A stretch of 9,045 nucleotides of DNA from Actinomycetota bacterium. GTDB taxonomy: Bacteria > Actinomycetota > Actinomycetes > Nanopelagicales > Nanopelagicaceae. Below the pieces are notes generated by a model, which saw only the letters and a list, made by a program, of their open reading frames with translations, did no database searches and had not been told where the DNA came from. The stretch covers positions 1 through 9,045 of the forward strand of contig WLMD01000062.1 of the NCBI GenBank assembly GCA_009700405.1. Reading direction: 5' to 3'. This document shows, piece after piece, positions 1-6,552 of the stretch. The translations under genes and the position numbers were made by a program. Position 1 is the first letter of the stretch. Each line of letters opens with the position of its first letter.

Positions 1-68
1 GAACATGTGTGACACCCGATGCACTTATCGAGATTCATCACCATGCCCATTTGGGCCATGACCTTCAT
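1..68 (-). CDS. narH: NarH, respiratory nitrate reductase beta (Fe-S) subunit, 5' end only
   Basis: Only the first 22 codons are present; the gene runs off the left edge. The minus-strand translation begins MKVMAQMGMVMNLDKCIGCH and continues T-C. It contains the CxxC start of the first ferredoxin-type 4Fe-4S cysteine cluster, and matches NarH N-termini, especially the mycobacterial one as I remember it. NarH carries the Fe-S clusters that pass electrons from the NarI heme subunit to NarG on the cytoplasmic side of the membrane. The start ATG shares its A with the last base of the narG TAA stop (TAATG), so the two are co-transcribed and probably translationally coupled. A GGAG lies 5 nt upstream of the ATG. 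The order narG-narH is the standard narGHJI order; narJ and narI are expected beyond the window. Identification is secure despite the short length because sequence and context agree. Confidence 0.95.
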   Translation of the reverse strand, partial: MKVMAQMGMVMNLDKCIGCHTC

Positions 69-3000
69 TAGTACTCCACATCTTGTGATCGACGGCGAAT
101 AACCGTTACTTCATCACGTTGATTGCCGGTTGGTCCGAGATAGTTGAAAGCGAATGTGAGTTGCGCATACCCGCCGATTAAGTGTGTTGGTTTAATCATG
201 AGGCGCGTAAGCGAGTTATGAATTCCGCCTCGCTTGCCTGACGTTTCCGCCAGAGGAACATCAACGACGCGATCTTTTGCGTGATACATAAAGACTGTGC
301 CAGATGGCATACGGTGTGAAATACATGCACGAGCCACGACTACACCGTTGCGGTTGTAAGCCTCAATCCACTCGTTATCTTTCACACCGATAATCTCTGC
401 ATCCTCAACACTCATCCAAATCTCTTGTCCTCCACGAGAAAGAGAGAGCATGAAGAGGTTGTCCTGGTACTCAGAGTGAATGGACCACTTTGAGTGAGGC
501 GTGAGGTATCTAACCGTTACCTCTTTCGCAACGCCATCTCCTTGACTTCCGAATATTCGATGCATATTCAACGGCGGTCTAAAGACAGGTAACTGCTCGC
601 CGAGTTCGGTCATCCAGTCGTGATCAATAAAGAAATGTTGACGTCCGGTAAGTGTGTGCCACGGTTTTAATCTTTCGATGTTGATTGCAAATGCCGTATA
701 TCGACGACCGCCATGTTCGGATCCAGACCATTCGGGGCTTGTGATAACAGGAACTGGCCTAGCTTGCGTATCAGCGAAGGTAATTCGTTTCCCTTCATTA
801 TCTAATGCAAGGTCGGTAAGTTTCTGGCCTGTTCTCTTTTCCAGCGCTCTGAATCCCGCAACGGCAACTCGGCCATTTGTGGTGCCAGAAAGAGCAAGAA
901 TTGTTTCGCAAGCATCGACATCTCGTGCAAGTGATGGCCTGCCTGCCCCCACTCCCGTTGATGCGACACCGTTGCTATGTCGTAATAATTCAATCTCAGG
1001 AAGAACGCTGACCGGAACGCCCTTTGTGTTTGTCCCGAGCGTGTCGATTAGTGGTCCAAGTGCGGCCATCTTTTCGCCAATTTGCGTGTAATCGCGTTTA
1101 ACAACGACGAGTTTAGGCATCGTTACTCCTGGAATTGGCTCGACTTCACCTTTCTTCCAATCAAGCACTACGCCACCTGGAGTTGCCATCGCATCCGGTG
1201 TGTCATGTAAAAGAGGAACAACAACTAGATCCTCTCGTTCCCCTAAATGTCCCTTAGCTTGTTCGGAGACTTGGCGACCGAGCATCTGGAAAATCTCGTA
1301 ATCAGTTTTGGTTTCCCACGGCGGATTGATTGCAGGAGTGAAAGCATGAATAAACGGATGCATATCGGTACTCGAAAGATCATGTTTCTCATACCACGTA
1401 GCAGCAGGCAACAAGATATCTCCGAAGAGCCCCGTACTTGTCATTCGAAAGTCAACAGATACGAGAAGATCTAGCTTTCCTTCTGGCGCCTCTTCGCGCC
1501 ACGTTACATCCTTGGGCCTTGCATCTGGCTCATTCTCATTTGCTCTTACTGAGTTATCCGTACCTAAAAGGTGCTTGAGGAAATACTCGTTTCCCTTACT
1601 TGATGAACCCAAAATATTTGCACGCCAAACGGTTAGTACACGTGGCCAGTTCTCTGGAGCATCGGGATCCTCAATCGCAAATTGGAGATCTCCACTTTTA
1701 AGTTCATTAACAACGTGTTGAGCAGGGTCGACGCCTTTTTCGCGCGCTTCATCGACAAGGTCTAATGAGTTGCGATTGAGCGAAGGGTATGAAGGCATCC
1801 AACCCATACGTGCAGATTGAGCAATAACGTCAATCGCACTCATATCTTTGAATCGCCCCTCTCCTAAAGGAGTGGCTAATAATTCCGAACCTAGCGCGTC
1901 ATAGCGCCATTGATCCGTTGATACATACCAGAACGCAGTACCAATCATCTGACGTGCAGGACGAGACCAATCTGCGCCAAAGGCCAGTTGCGCCCATCCG
2001 GTAACTGGGCGACATTTTTCTTGTCCAACATAGTGTGCCCATCCTCCGCCGTTAACTCCTTGGCAACCTGTCAGAGTTACAAGTGCGAGGAAGGTGCGAT
2101 ACATGGTGTCGGAGTGGAACCAATGATTTGTTCCGGCTCCCAACAAAATCATCGAACGACCTTCGGAGTCGATTGCGTTCTGCGCAAACTCACGAGCAAT
2201 GCGAATTGCCTGAACAGCGGGAACACTCGTAATTTCTTCCTGCCATGATGGCGTGTAAGGAGAGCGATCGTCATAACCTTCTGGCCATTCACCATCTAGG
2301 CCATCACGTGCGACGCCGTATTGAGCCAACATCAAGTCATAGACAGTTGTGACAGTCTTTCCTGCAATTTCGATGACCGGCACTCCGCGAGCCAGAACGC
2401 CGCCGCTTTCTGAAACTTCCTGTCCTTGATCGAAGCGAGGCATGAGAACTGGAGCTGAAACCGCTCCCTTCTTGCCGTAAACACTCAGAAGAGGATCTAC
2501 TCCCTCAAGGTCAAGGTTCCATTTACCCATTGAGGAATCGTTATATCTATGTCCCAATGAGCCATTGGGAACAAAAGTCTTGCCGGTACTGGAATCCAAA
2601 ACCACAGTCTTAAATCGTGAGCCTTCCGAAACATCCCCTAAATCTGATGCAACGAGGAATTTATCTGGAACCCAGGACCCATCTTTCTTTCGCAAAGAAA
2701 CTAAGTACGGCAAATCTGTAAATTTCTTTACATAATCTTGGAAACGCGGAACCTGCTTATCAACAAAGAATTCTTTCAGAATTACGTGGCCCATTGCCAT
2801 TCCTAGAGCGCCATCTGTACCTGGATGTGGAGCAACCCATTCATCTGCAAATTTGGTGTTGTCTGCATAGTCAGGACTAATCGCAATAACTTTTTGACCT
2901 CTGTATCGCGCCTCGGTCATGAAGTGTGCATCAGGTGTCCGAGTTACTGGAACATTCGATCCCCACATAATTAAGTAGGAGGCGTTAAACCAATCTGCTG

Positions 3001-3751
3001 ATTCTGGTACATCTGTTTGGTCACCAAAAACCTGAGGCGAGGCAACAGGAAGATCTGCATACCAATCGTAAAAAGAAAGCATCGATCCACCCATTAAGGA
3101 AATGAAACGAGCACCAGCTGCATGTGAAGCCATAGACATTGCAGGAATTGGCGAGAAACCAAAGACACGATCTGGTCCATACTTCTTAATCGTATGAACA
3201 TGCGCCGCTGCAATAATTTCAGAAACTTCACTCCAGCTCACGCGGACTAATCCACCTTTGCCTCGAGCGCGGTGATAACGCTGGCGGTTTTCCGAATTAT
3301 CTACAACATCAGCCCATGCCAGTACAGAATCGCCTAAGCGAGCTTTAGCTTCACGGAACATTTCCAATAGAACTCCGCGTATATACGGAAAGCGAATACG
3401 AGTTGGTGAATAGGTGTACCAAGAAAATGCAGCGCCTCGTGGGCATCCGCGAGGTTCGTACTCTGGAGAATCTGGACCAACTGATGGGTAATCCGTTTGT
3501 TGTGTTTCCCAGGTGATGATTCCGTCTTTTACATACACTTTCCAAGAACATGATCCCGTGCAGTTCACACCATGTGTTGAACGAACTACTTTGTCGTGAC
3601 TCCAACGGTCTCGGTAGAAAACATCGCCTTCGCGACCACCAGCTTTAGTCACCGATAACAAATCTTTCGAAACTTCTCCACCTGCAAAGAAGCGTCCAAA
3701 TTTTATAAGTGCTTCTTCGGTGTCATTGAGTACGTCATCAGCTCTTCCCAT
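68..3751 (-). CDS. narG: NarG, respiratory nitrate reductase alpha (molybdopterin) subunit
   Basis: Catalytic subunit of the membrane-bound nitrate reductase: it reduces nitrate to nitrite at a bis-molybdopterin-guanine-dinucleotide molybdenum centre, using quinol electrons delivered through NarI and NarH. With the start at 3751 the protein has 1227 residues, the usual family size. Visible landmarks are the unusual FS0 cluster ligands H60, C64, C68 and C103 (HGVNCTGSCSW, then EPRGCPRG). D233 in FYDWYADLP corresponds to the molybdenum ligand D222 of E. coli NarG; the offset of 11 is the same for all these sites. A long C-terminal molybdopterin-binding region ends RRRSQDVEY. There is no twin-arginine signal peptide, so the enzyme should face the cytoplasm and depend on imported nitrate, matching the neighbouring NarK genes. 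The open frame continues 64 codons upstream to 3943, but that extension is unlike NarG and would overlap narK, so ATG 3751 is preferred. No Shine-Dalgarno precedes it. narH follows with a 1-nt overlap. Confidence 0.97.
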   Translation of the reverse strand: MGRADDVLNDTEEALIKFGRFFAGGEVSKDLLSVTKAGGREGDVFYRDRWSHDKVVRSTHGVNCTGSCSWKVYVKDGIITWETQQTDYPSVGPDSPEYEPRGCPRGAAFSWYTYSPTRIRFPYIRGVLLEMFREAKARLGDSVLAWADVVDNSENRQRYHRARGKGGLVRVSWSEVSEIIAAAHVHTIKKYGPDRVFGFSPIPAMSMASHAAGARFISLMGGSMLSFYDWYADLPVASPQVFGDQTDVPESADWFNASYLIMWGSNVPVTRTPDAHFMTEARYRGQKVIAISPDYADNTKFADEWVAPHPGTDGALGMAMGHVILKEFFVDKQVPRFQDYVKKFTDLPYLVSLRKKDGSWVPDKFLVASDLGDVSEGSRFKTVVLDSSTGKTFVPNGSLGHRYNDSSMGKWNLDLEGVDPLLSVYGKKGAVSAPVLMPRFDQGQEVSESGGVLARGVPVIEIAGKTVTTVYDLMLAQYGVARDGLDGEWPEGYDDRSPYTPSWQEEITSVPAVQAIRIAREFAQNAIDSEGRSMILLGAGTNHWFHSDTMYRTFLALVTLTGCQGVNGGGWAHYVGQEKCRPVTGWAQLAFGADWSRPARQMIGTAFWYVSTDQWRYDALGSELLATPLGEGRFKDMSAIDVIAQSARMGWMPSYPSLNRNSLDLVDEAREKGVDPAQHVVNELKSGDLQFAIEDPDAPENWPRVLTVWRANILGSSSKGNEYFLKHLLGTDNSVRANENEPDARPKDVTWREEAPEGKLDLLVSVDFRMTSTGLFGDILLPAATWYEKHDLSSTDMHPFIHAFTPAINPPWETKTDYEIFQMLGRQVSEQAKGHLGEREDLVVVPLLHDTPDAMATPGGVVLDWKKGEVEPIPGVTMPKLVVVKRDYTQIGEKMAALGPLIDTLGTNTKGVPVSVLPEIELLRHSNGVASTGVGAGRPSLARDVDACETILALSGTTNGRVAVAGFRALEKRTGQKLTDLALDNEGKRITFADTQARPVPVITSPEWSGSEHGGRRYTAFAINIERLKPWHTLTGRQHFFIDHDWMTELGEQLPVFRPPLNMHRIFGSQGDGVAKEVTVRYLTPHSKWSIHSEYQDNLFMLSLSRGGQEIWMSVEDAEIIGVKDNEWIEAYNRNGVVVARACISHRMPSGTVFMYHAKDRVVDVPLAETSGKRGGIHNSLTRLMIKPTHLIGGYAQLTFAFNYLGPTGNQRDEVTVIRRRSQDVEY
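74..77 (-). promoter_or_regulatory. Ribosome binding site of narH inside the narG 3' end
   Basis: The minus strand reads GGAG followed by TACTA and then the narH ATG, so a Shine-Dalgarno core sits 5 nt before the start. It lies within the last codons of narG and supports both the narH start and coupled translation across the TAATG junction. Confidence 0.7.
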
Positions 3752-3759
3752 GGTTGCAG

Positions 3760-3765
3760 TGTGTA
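3760..3765 (-). promoter_or_regulatory. Possible narG -10 element, model A (DosR-activated, near-leaderless)
   Basis: The minus strand reads TGATACACACTGCAACC just before the narG ATG. TACACA preceded by TG-N could be an extended -10, placing transcription start near 3753-3754, only 2-3 nt before the start codon. The DosR-like box would then be centred near -41, the usual place for this activator, and the lack of a Shine-Dalgarno would be explained by a near-leaderless mRNA. The hexamer itself is a weak match (3 of 6), so confidence is low. Confidence 0.25.
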
Positions 3766-3782
3766 TCAGGGATGCCCTAGGC

Positions 3783-3810
3783 AATATAGGTCTAAAGACC
3801 CTATTTTCAG
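3783..3810 (-). promoter_or_regulatory. Possible narG core promoter, model B (CTGAAA-N16-TATATT)
   Basis: The minus strand has CTGAAA at 3810-3805, a 16-nt spacer and TATATT at 3788-3783. These match the housekeeping -35 and -10 consensus at 4 of 6 and 5 of 6 positions. Transcription would start near 3776, giving a leader of about 25 nt. In this model the DosR-like palindrome lies in the spacer, which would favour repression or an unusual mode of control. It competes with model A. Confidence 0.35.
3788..3801. promoter_or_regulatory. DosR-box-like palindrome (candidate operator)
   Basis: On the minus strand the 14-mer is GGGTCTTTAGACCT. The mycobacterial DosR consensus core is GGGACTWWAGTCCC (recalled from the literature), and 11 of 14 positions agree. 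Two of the mismatches are at symmetric positions 4 and 11 (A to T and T to A), so the dyad is kept; the inner 12-mer GGTCT-WW-AGACC is a perfect 5-bp inverted repeat around a 2-bp centre. A DosR-type regulator is encoded in the same window. Binding by that protein is an inference. Confidence 0.6.
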
Positions 3811-3836
3811 GGCGATTGAGCATGAGAGGTTTCCGA

Positions 3837-3861
3837 TAACGAACTGTATTCACTAACGAAC
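3837..3861 (+). repeat. 8-bp direct repeat TAACGAAC upstream of narK
   Basis: TAACGAAC occurs at 3837-3844 and again at 3854-3861, with a 17-bp period, between the DosR-like box and the narK ribosome binding site. It could be a pair of half-sites for a second regulator or part of the 5' leader. An 8-bp repeat in 130 bp can occur by chance, so no function is assigned. Confidence 0.35.
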
Positions 3862-3870
3862 CTTGTTGAT

Positions 3871-3876
3871 GAGGAG
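3871..3876 (+). promoter_or_regulatory. Ribosome binding site of the first narK
   Basis: GAGGAG followed by ACACC and the ATG at 3882 is a strong Shine-Dalgarno with 5-nt spacing. It fixes the start of the type I NarK and excludes the overlapping out-of-frame ATG at 3863. Confidence 0.85.
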
Positions 3877-3881
3877 ACACC

Positions 3882-5198
3882 ATGCCAGTGCGGACCGGAT
3901 CCACTCGAGTCCTATCTCTATCCACTTTTGCCTTCACCCTCATGTTTGCCGTGTGGTTGATGTTCGGAGTCCTTGGAATACCTATTCAAAAGGAATTTGG
4001 GATCTCAGATTCACAGTTGGCCTGGCTCTCCTCAGTAGCCATTCTTAACGGTTCCATTTGGAGACTTTTTCTTGGAGTTCTCACTGATCGCATCGGTGGA
4101 AAGCGCGTGACCATAGTCATGTTGTTAATGACTTCAGTGCCCGCATATTTATTAGCACACATGACTCTCAATTATCATTGGTTGCTCATACTTGCTTTTC
4201 TCGTTGGATTCGCTGGAAACTTATTTAGCGTCGGCATCGCATGGAACTCTCATTGGTTTCCACGTGAGCGGCAAGGATTTGCATTAGGAGTATTTGGTGC
4301 TGGAAATGTTGGAGCATCTGCTACAAAATTTATAGGACCTGCCGTCATCGCGAGCACAATCGGTGGTTCATATGCAGGTGGCATCATTCCTGGTGGATGG
4401 CGCTTCGTCCCGGCTCTGTATTCGGTGCTCTTAGTTCTCACTGCAATTGCGATCTTCCTTTTCACTCCAGCGGACAATAAGAATATTCAAGCGTCACGGC
4501 CCCTCAAGGAAATGTTCTTGCCGTTAAAGCACATTCAAGTGTGGCGATTTAGTTTGTACTATGTAGTCGTTTTCGGAGCCTATGTTGCTCTTGCCTCGTG
4601 GATGCCAAAATATTACGTTTCGGTGTACGGGCTCAATCTTCATGACGCCGCATTACTCACAGCTCTATTCATCTTCCCAGCATCCTTGCTACGCCCTCTA
4701 GGTGGATACATCTCTGACAAAATCGGAGCACGTAAATTAATGTACGGAACTTTTACAACAATGCTGCTCGCATTGCTTCTACTGGCTGCACCATTTGGTT
4801 ACATTGTTCTTCAAACTCCAGATGGCCCAAAGAATGTCTTGCCTTACTCCTTAGGGGTCGGCCAGTTCACTGCTTTGCTATTTATTGTTGGTTGCGCCAT
4901 GGGAATCGGCAAAGCGGCAGTGTTCAAACACATTCCGGAGTACTTCCCACATGATGTCGGTGCTGTAGGTGGCCTTGTCGGCACACTCGGTGCTCTTGGC
5001 GGATTCCTTCTACCCCCTCTTTTTGTACTAGTGCGGGAAAAGACAGGGCTCCCTCAATCGACGTTCATTGTCCTTTTCCTACTAACCCTCAGCGCAAGCG
5101 TGTGGATGCACGTAGTAATCATGCGTTTGCTTTCAAAAGAAAGCCCTCACTTAGATCGCAGAATCGATACCCATCACTCACTCACGATTGGAGCATGA
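3882..5198 (+). CDS. narK: Type I NarK nitrate transporter (NarK1-like, MFS)
   Basis: Major-facilitator nitrate/nitrite porter of 438 residues with about 12 hydrophobic segments in the cytoplasmic membrane. An MFS motif A-like stretch (GVLTDRIGGKR) spans about residues 65-75. The first nitrate signature lies at about 109-127 (GFAGNLFSVGIAWNSHWFP). The second lies at about 337-356 and has the GIGKAAVFKHIPEYFP form, which I associate with NarK1-type proteins rather than the GNxSTF form of NarK2. R61 in helix 2 and R271 in helix 8 stand where the two substrate-binding arginines of E. coli NarK (R89, R305) are expected. Type I members are generally considered proton-coupled nitrate importers; that role here is inferred from family. 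It is the first gene of a plus-strand unit divergent from narG, and its stop lies 1 nt before the next narK start. The soluble C-terminal tail after the last helix is about 20 residues. Confidence 0.93.
   Translation: MPVRTGSTRVLSLSTFAFTLMFAVWLMFGVLGIPIQKEFGISDSQLAWLSSVAILNGSIWRLFLGVLTDRIGGKRVTIVMLLMTSVPAYLLAHMTLNYHWLLILAFLVGFAGNLFSVGIAWNSHWFPRERQGFALGVFGAGNVGASATKFIGPAVIASTIGGSYAGGIIPGGWRFVPALYSVLLVLTAIAIFLFTPADNKNIQASRPLKEMFLPLKHIQVWRFSLYYVVVFGAYVALASWMPKYYVSVYGLNLHDAALLTALFIFPASLLRPLGGYISDKIGARKLMYGTFTTMLLALLLLAAPFGYIVLQTPDGPKNVLPYSLGVGQFTALLFIVGCAMGIGKAAVFKHIPEYFPHDVGAVGGLVGTLGALGGFLLPPLFVLVREKTGLPQSTFIVLFLLTLSASVWMHVVIMRLLSKESPHLDRRIDTHHSLTIGA
5190..5193 (+). promoter_or_regulatory. Ribosome binding site of the second narK
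   Basis: GGAG six nt upstream of ATG 5200, inside the last codons of the first narK. It selects ATG 5200 over an in-frame TTG at 5188, which would overlap the site itself. Confidence 0.75.
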
Positions 5199-5199
5199 C

Positions 5200-6537
5200 A
5201 TGAATGCAAAAGATTCAAAGACGAACGATTCCAGTAAATGGCTTGAGGGTTGGGATCCTAATGAAGAAGGTAAATGGGACTCGAAAATTGCTTGGCGGAG
5301 CCTCTGGGTTACTACCTACGCGCTAACTTTAGGTTTCATTAGTTGGTTCCTAGTTTCTGCCTTAGCGCCAAAATTGAATAACTTAGGTTTCGACCTGAGC
5401 AAGAAAGAGCTTTACTGGCTAGCAGCAATGCCAGGTTTAGCTGGTGGAGGCCTGCGCCTGATGTGGATGTTCCTTCCACCGATTCTTGGAACACGCAAAC
5501 TTGTCACTTACTCAACAGCCCTCCTACTGCTTCCACTTGTGGGTTGGTCAGTTGCAGTCCGTAATCCATCTACGCCTTTTGTTGGTTTGCTCGCACTTGG
5601 GTTTCTCTCTGGCTTAGGCGGCGGAGTGTTCTCCGGTTTCATGCCAAGCACTTCCTACTTCTTTCCTAAATCTAAACAAGGAATGGCATTAGGTCTTCAA
5701 GCGGGTATCGGTAACTTCGGTGTAAGTATCGTGCAATTCGTAACACCACTTATCGTGGCATCTGCGATGTTTGGTGCGACTCTTGGTGCACCACAACATT
5801 TCGTCAATAAAGATAAGGGCATTGACACCTTCGCTTGGTATCAAAATGCAGGACTTCTTTGGGTTCCCTTTGTTCTCGTGGCAGTTGTTCTTGCGTGGAC
5901 TTTGCTTAAAAGCGTACCTATCAAAGCTCGGGGAGTAAAAGATCAATTAGATATATTCAAGAATAAGCACACCTGGCTGATGACACTTCTCTATGTCATG
6001 ACCTTCGGAACATTTTCAGGACTCTCCGCACAGTTTGGGCTACTTATTAGAAATCTCTTTGGTGAGTTTGCCAATGCGCCAGACCCTGTGAAGTTTGCTT
6101 TCTATGGTCCATTGATTGGCTCAGCTGCACGTGTTATCAGCGGCCCACTTGCCGATCGATTAGGTGGTGGAATTCTTACATTCGTTTCGGGTGCAGGTAT
6201 TGCAGGCTCTTCAATTTTTACAGCCTTCCAACTCTCACCACAAAGCAGTGATGACTTCATGTCCTTCTTCTGGGGAATGATGGCTATCTTCTTCTTCGCT
6301 GGCGTTGGAAATGCAAGTACCTTCAAGCAGATGCCTATGATTTTTGCACCCCGACAAGCAGGTGGAGTTATCGGATGGACAGGTGCTATCGCAGCATTTG
6401 GTCCTTTCGTCTTCGGAGTTCTTCTGTCATTCGTAGCACCTAAGAGCTTCTTCCTCGGTGTTGCGGCCTTTGCAGTCATGGGTGCATGCGTTGCATGGTG
6501 GTTCTACGCTAGAGCCGCTGCCGAAAAACGCAGCTAA
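5200..6537 (+). CDS. narK: Type II NarK nitrate/nitrite antiporter (NarK2-like, MFS)
   Basis: A 445-residue MFS transporter closely resembling E. coli NarK. A hydrophilic N-terminus of about 33 residues precedes about 12 membrane helices. R86 in AGGGLRLMW and R311 in GSAARVISG match the two substrate-binding arginines of E. coli NarK (R89 and R305). Signature 1 covers about residues 138-156 (LGGGVFSGFMPSTSYFFP), followed by GLQAGIGNFGVS at 165-176. Signature 2 is at about 367-382 (AGVGNASTFKQMPMIF). Type II proteins usually exchange periplasmic nitrate for cytoplasmic nitrite, which suits a cytoplasm-facing NarG that produces toxic nitrite. The start at ATG 5200 is 1 nt after the stop of the preceding narK and has a good ribosome binding site, so the two transporters are translationally linked. 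A sensor kinase follows 15 nt downstream. In some bacteria (e.g. Paracoccus) type I and type II NarK are fused in one protein; here they remain separate. Confidence 0.95.
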   Translation: MNAKDSKTNDSSKWLEGWDPNEEGKWDSKIAWRSLWVTTYALTLGFISWFLVSALAPKLNNLGFDLSKKELYWLAAMPGLAGGGLRLMWMFLPPILGTRKLVTYSTALLLLPLVGWSVAVRNPSTPFVGLLALGFLSGLGGGVFSGFMPSTSYFFPKSKQGMALGLQAGIGNFGVSIVQFVTPLIVASAMFGATLGAPQHFVNKDKGIDTFAWYQNAGLLWVPFVLVAVVLAWTLLKSVPIKARGVKDQLDIFKNKHTWLMTLLYVMTFGTFSGLSAQFGLLIRNLFGEFANAPDPVKFAFYGPLIGSAARVISGPLADRLGGGILTFVSGAGIAGSSIFTAFQLSPQSSDDFMSFFWGMMAIFFFAGVGNASTFKQMPMIFAPRQAGGVIGWTGAIAAFGPFVFGVLLSFVAPKSFFLGVAAFAVMGACVAWWFYARAAAEKRS

Positions 6538-6552
6538 CTCGCAATCCTTCCC

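Larger units (their letters stand above)
3752..3881. promoter_or_regulatory. Divergent narG / narK promoter region
   Basis: This 130-bp segment between the two divergent starts is the only sizeable non-coding stretch in the window. It should hold both the narGHJI promoter (minus strand) and the narK promoter (plus strand). It contains a DosR-like palindrome at 3788-3801, further AGGG/CCCT inverted repeats on either side of it, an 8-bp direct repeat near the narK start, and the narK ribosome binding site. I saw no clear FNR/CRP-type site (TTGAT-N4-ATCAA) in it. The plus-strand promoter is not clear; GATAAC at 3835-3840 and TGTATT at 3845-3850 are possible -10 elements without a convincing -35. 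Confidence 0.8.

Noticed and set aside
654..1091. Plus-strand open frame of 145 codons opposite narG, and similar ones at 1247, 1512 and 1988
   Set aside because: They are antisense to strongly conserved NarG coding sequence, have no recognisable family or ribosome binding site, and look like shadows.
1861..1872. CTCCT-AA-AGGAG palindrome with the same geometry as the DosR-like box
   Set aside because: It is inside narG coding sequence, with arms unlike the DosR consensus (no GGTC/GACC core) and only 5 bp long.
2552..2570. TCCCAATG-AGC-CATTGGGA perfect 8-bp inverted repeat
   Set aside because: It lies inside narG coding sequence (around the NGSLGHRY residues), has no T-run, and one such repeat is expected by chance in 9 kb.
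3752..3943. 64-codon in-frame N-terminal extension of narG (longest open frame starting at 3943)
   Set aside because: It does not resemble NarG or a Tat signal peptide, would overlap the narK start and its ribosome binding site, and would cover the promoter palindrome. ATG 3751 gives the family's normal length.
5188..5199. TTG at 5188 as the start of the second narK
   Set aside because: It overlaps the GGAG ribosome binding site and the end of the first narK; ATG 5200 has correct spacing.
6102..6479. Minus-strand open frame of 125 codons opposite the second narK
   Set aside because: It is a lysine/proline/alanine-rich shadow of a membrane-protein gene, with no family resemblance.
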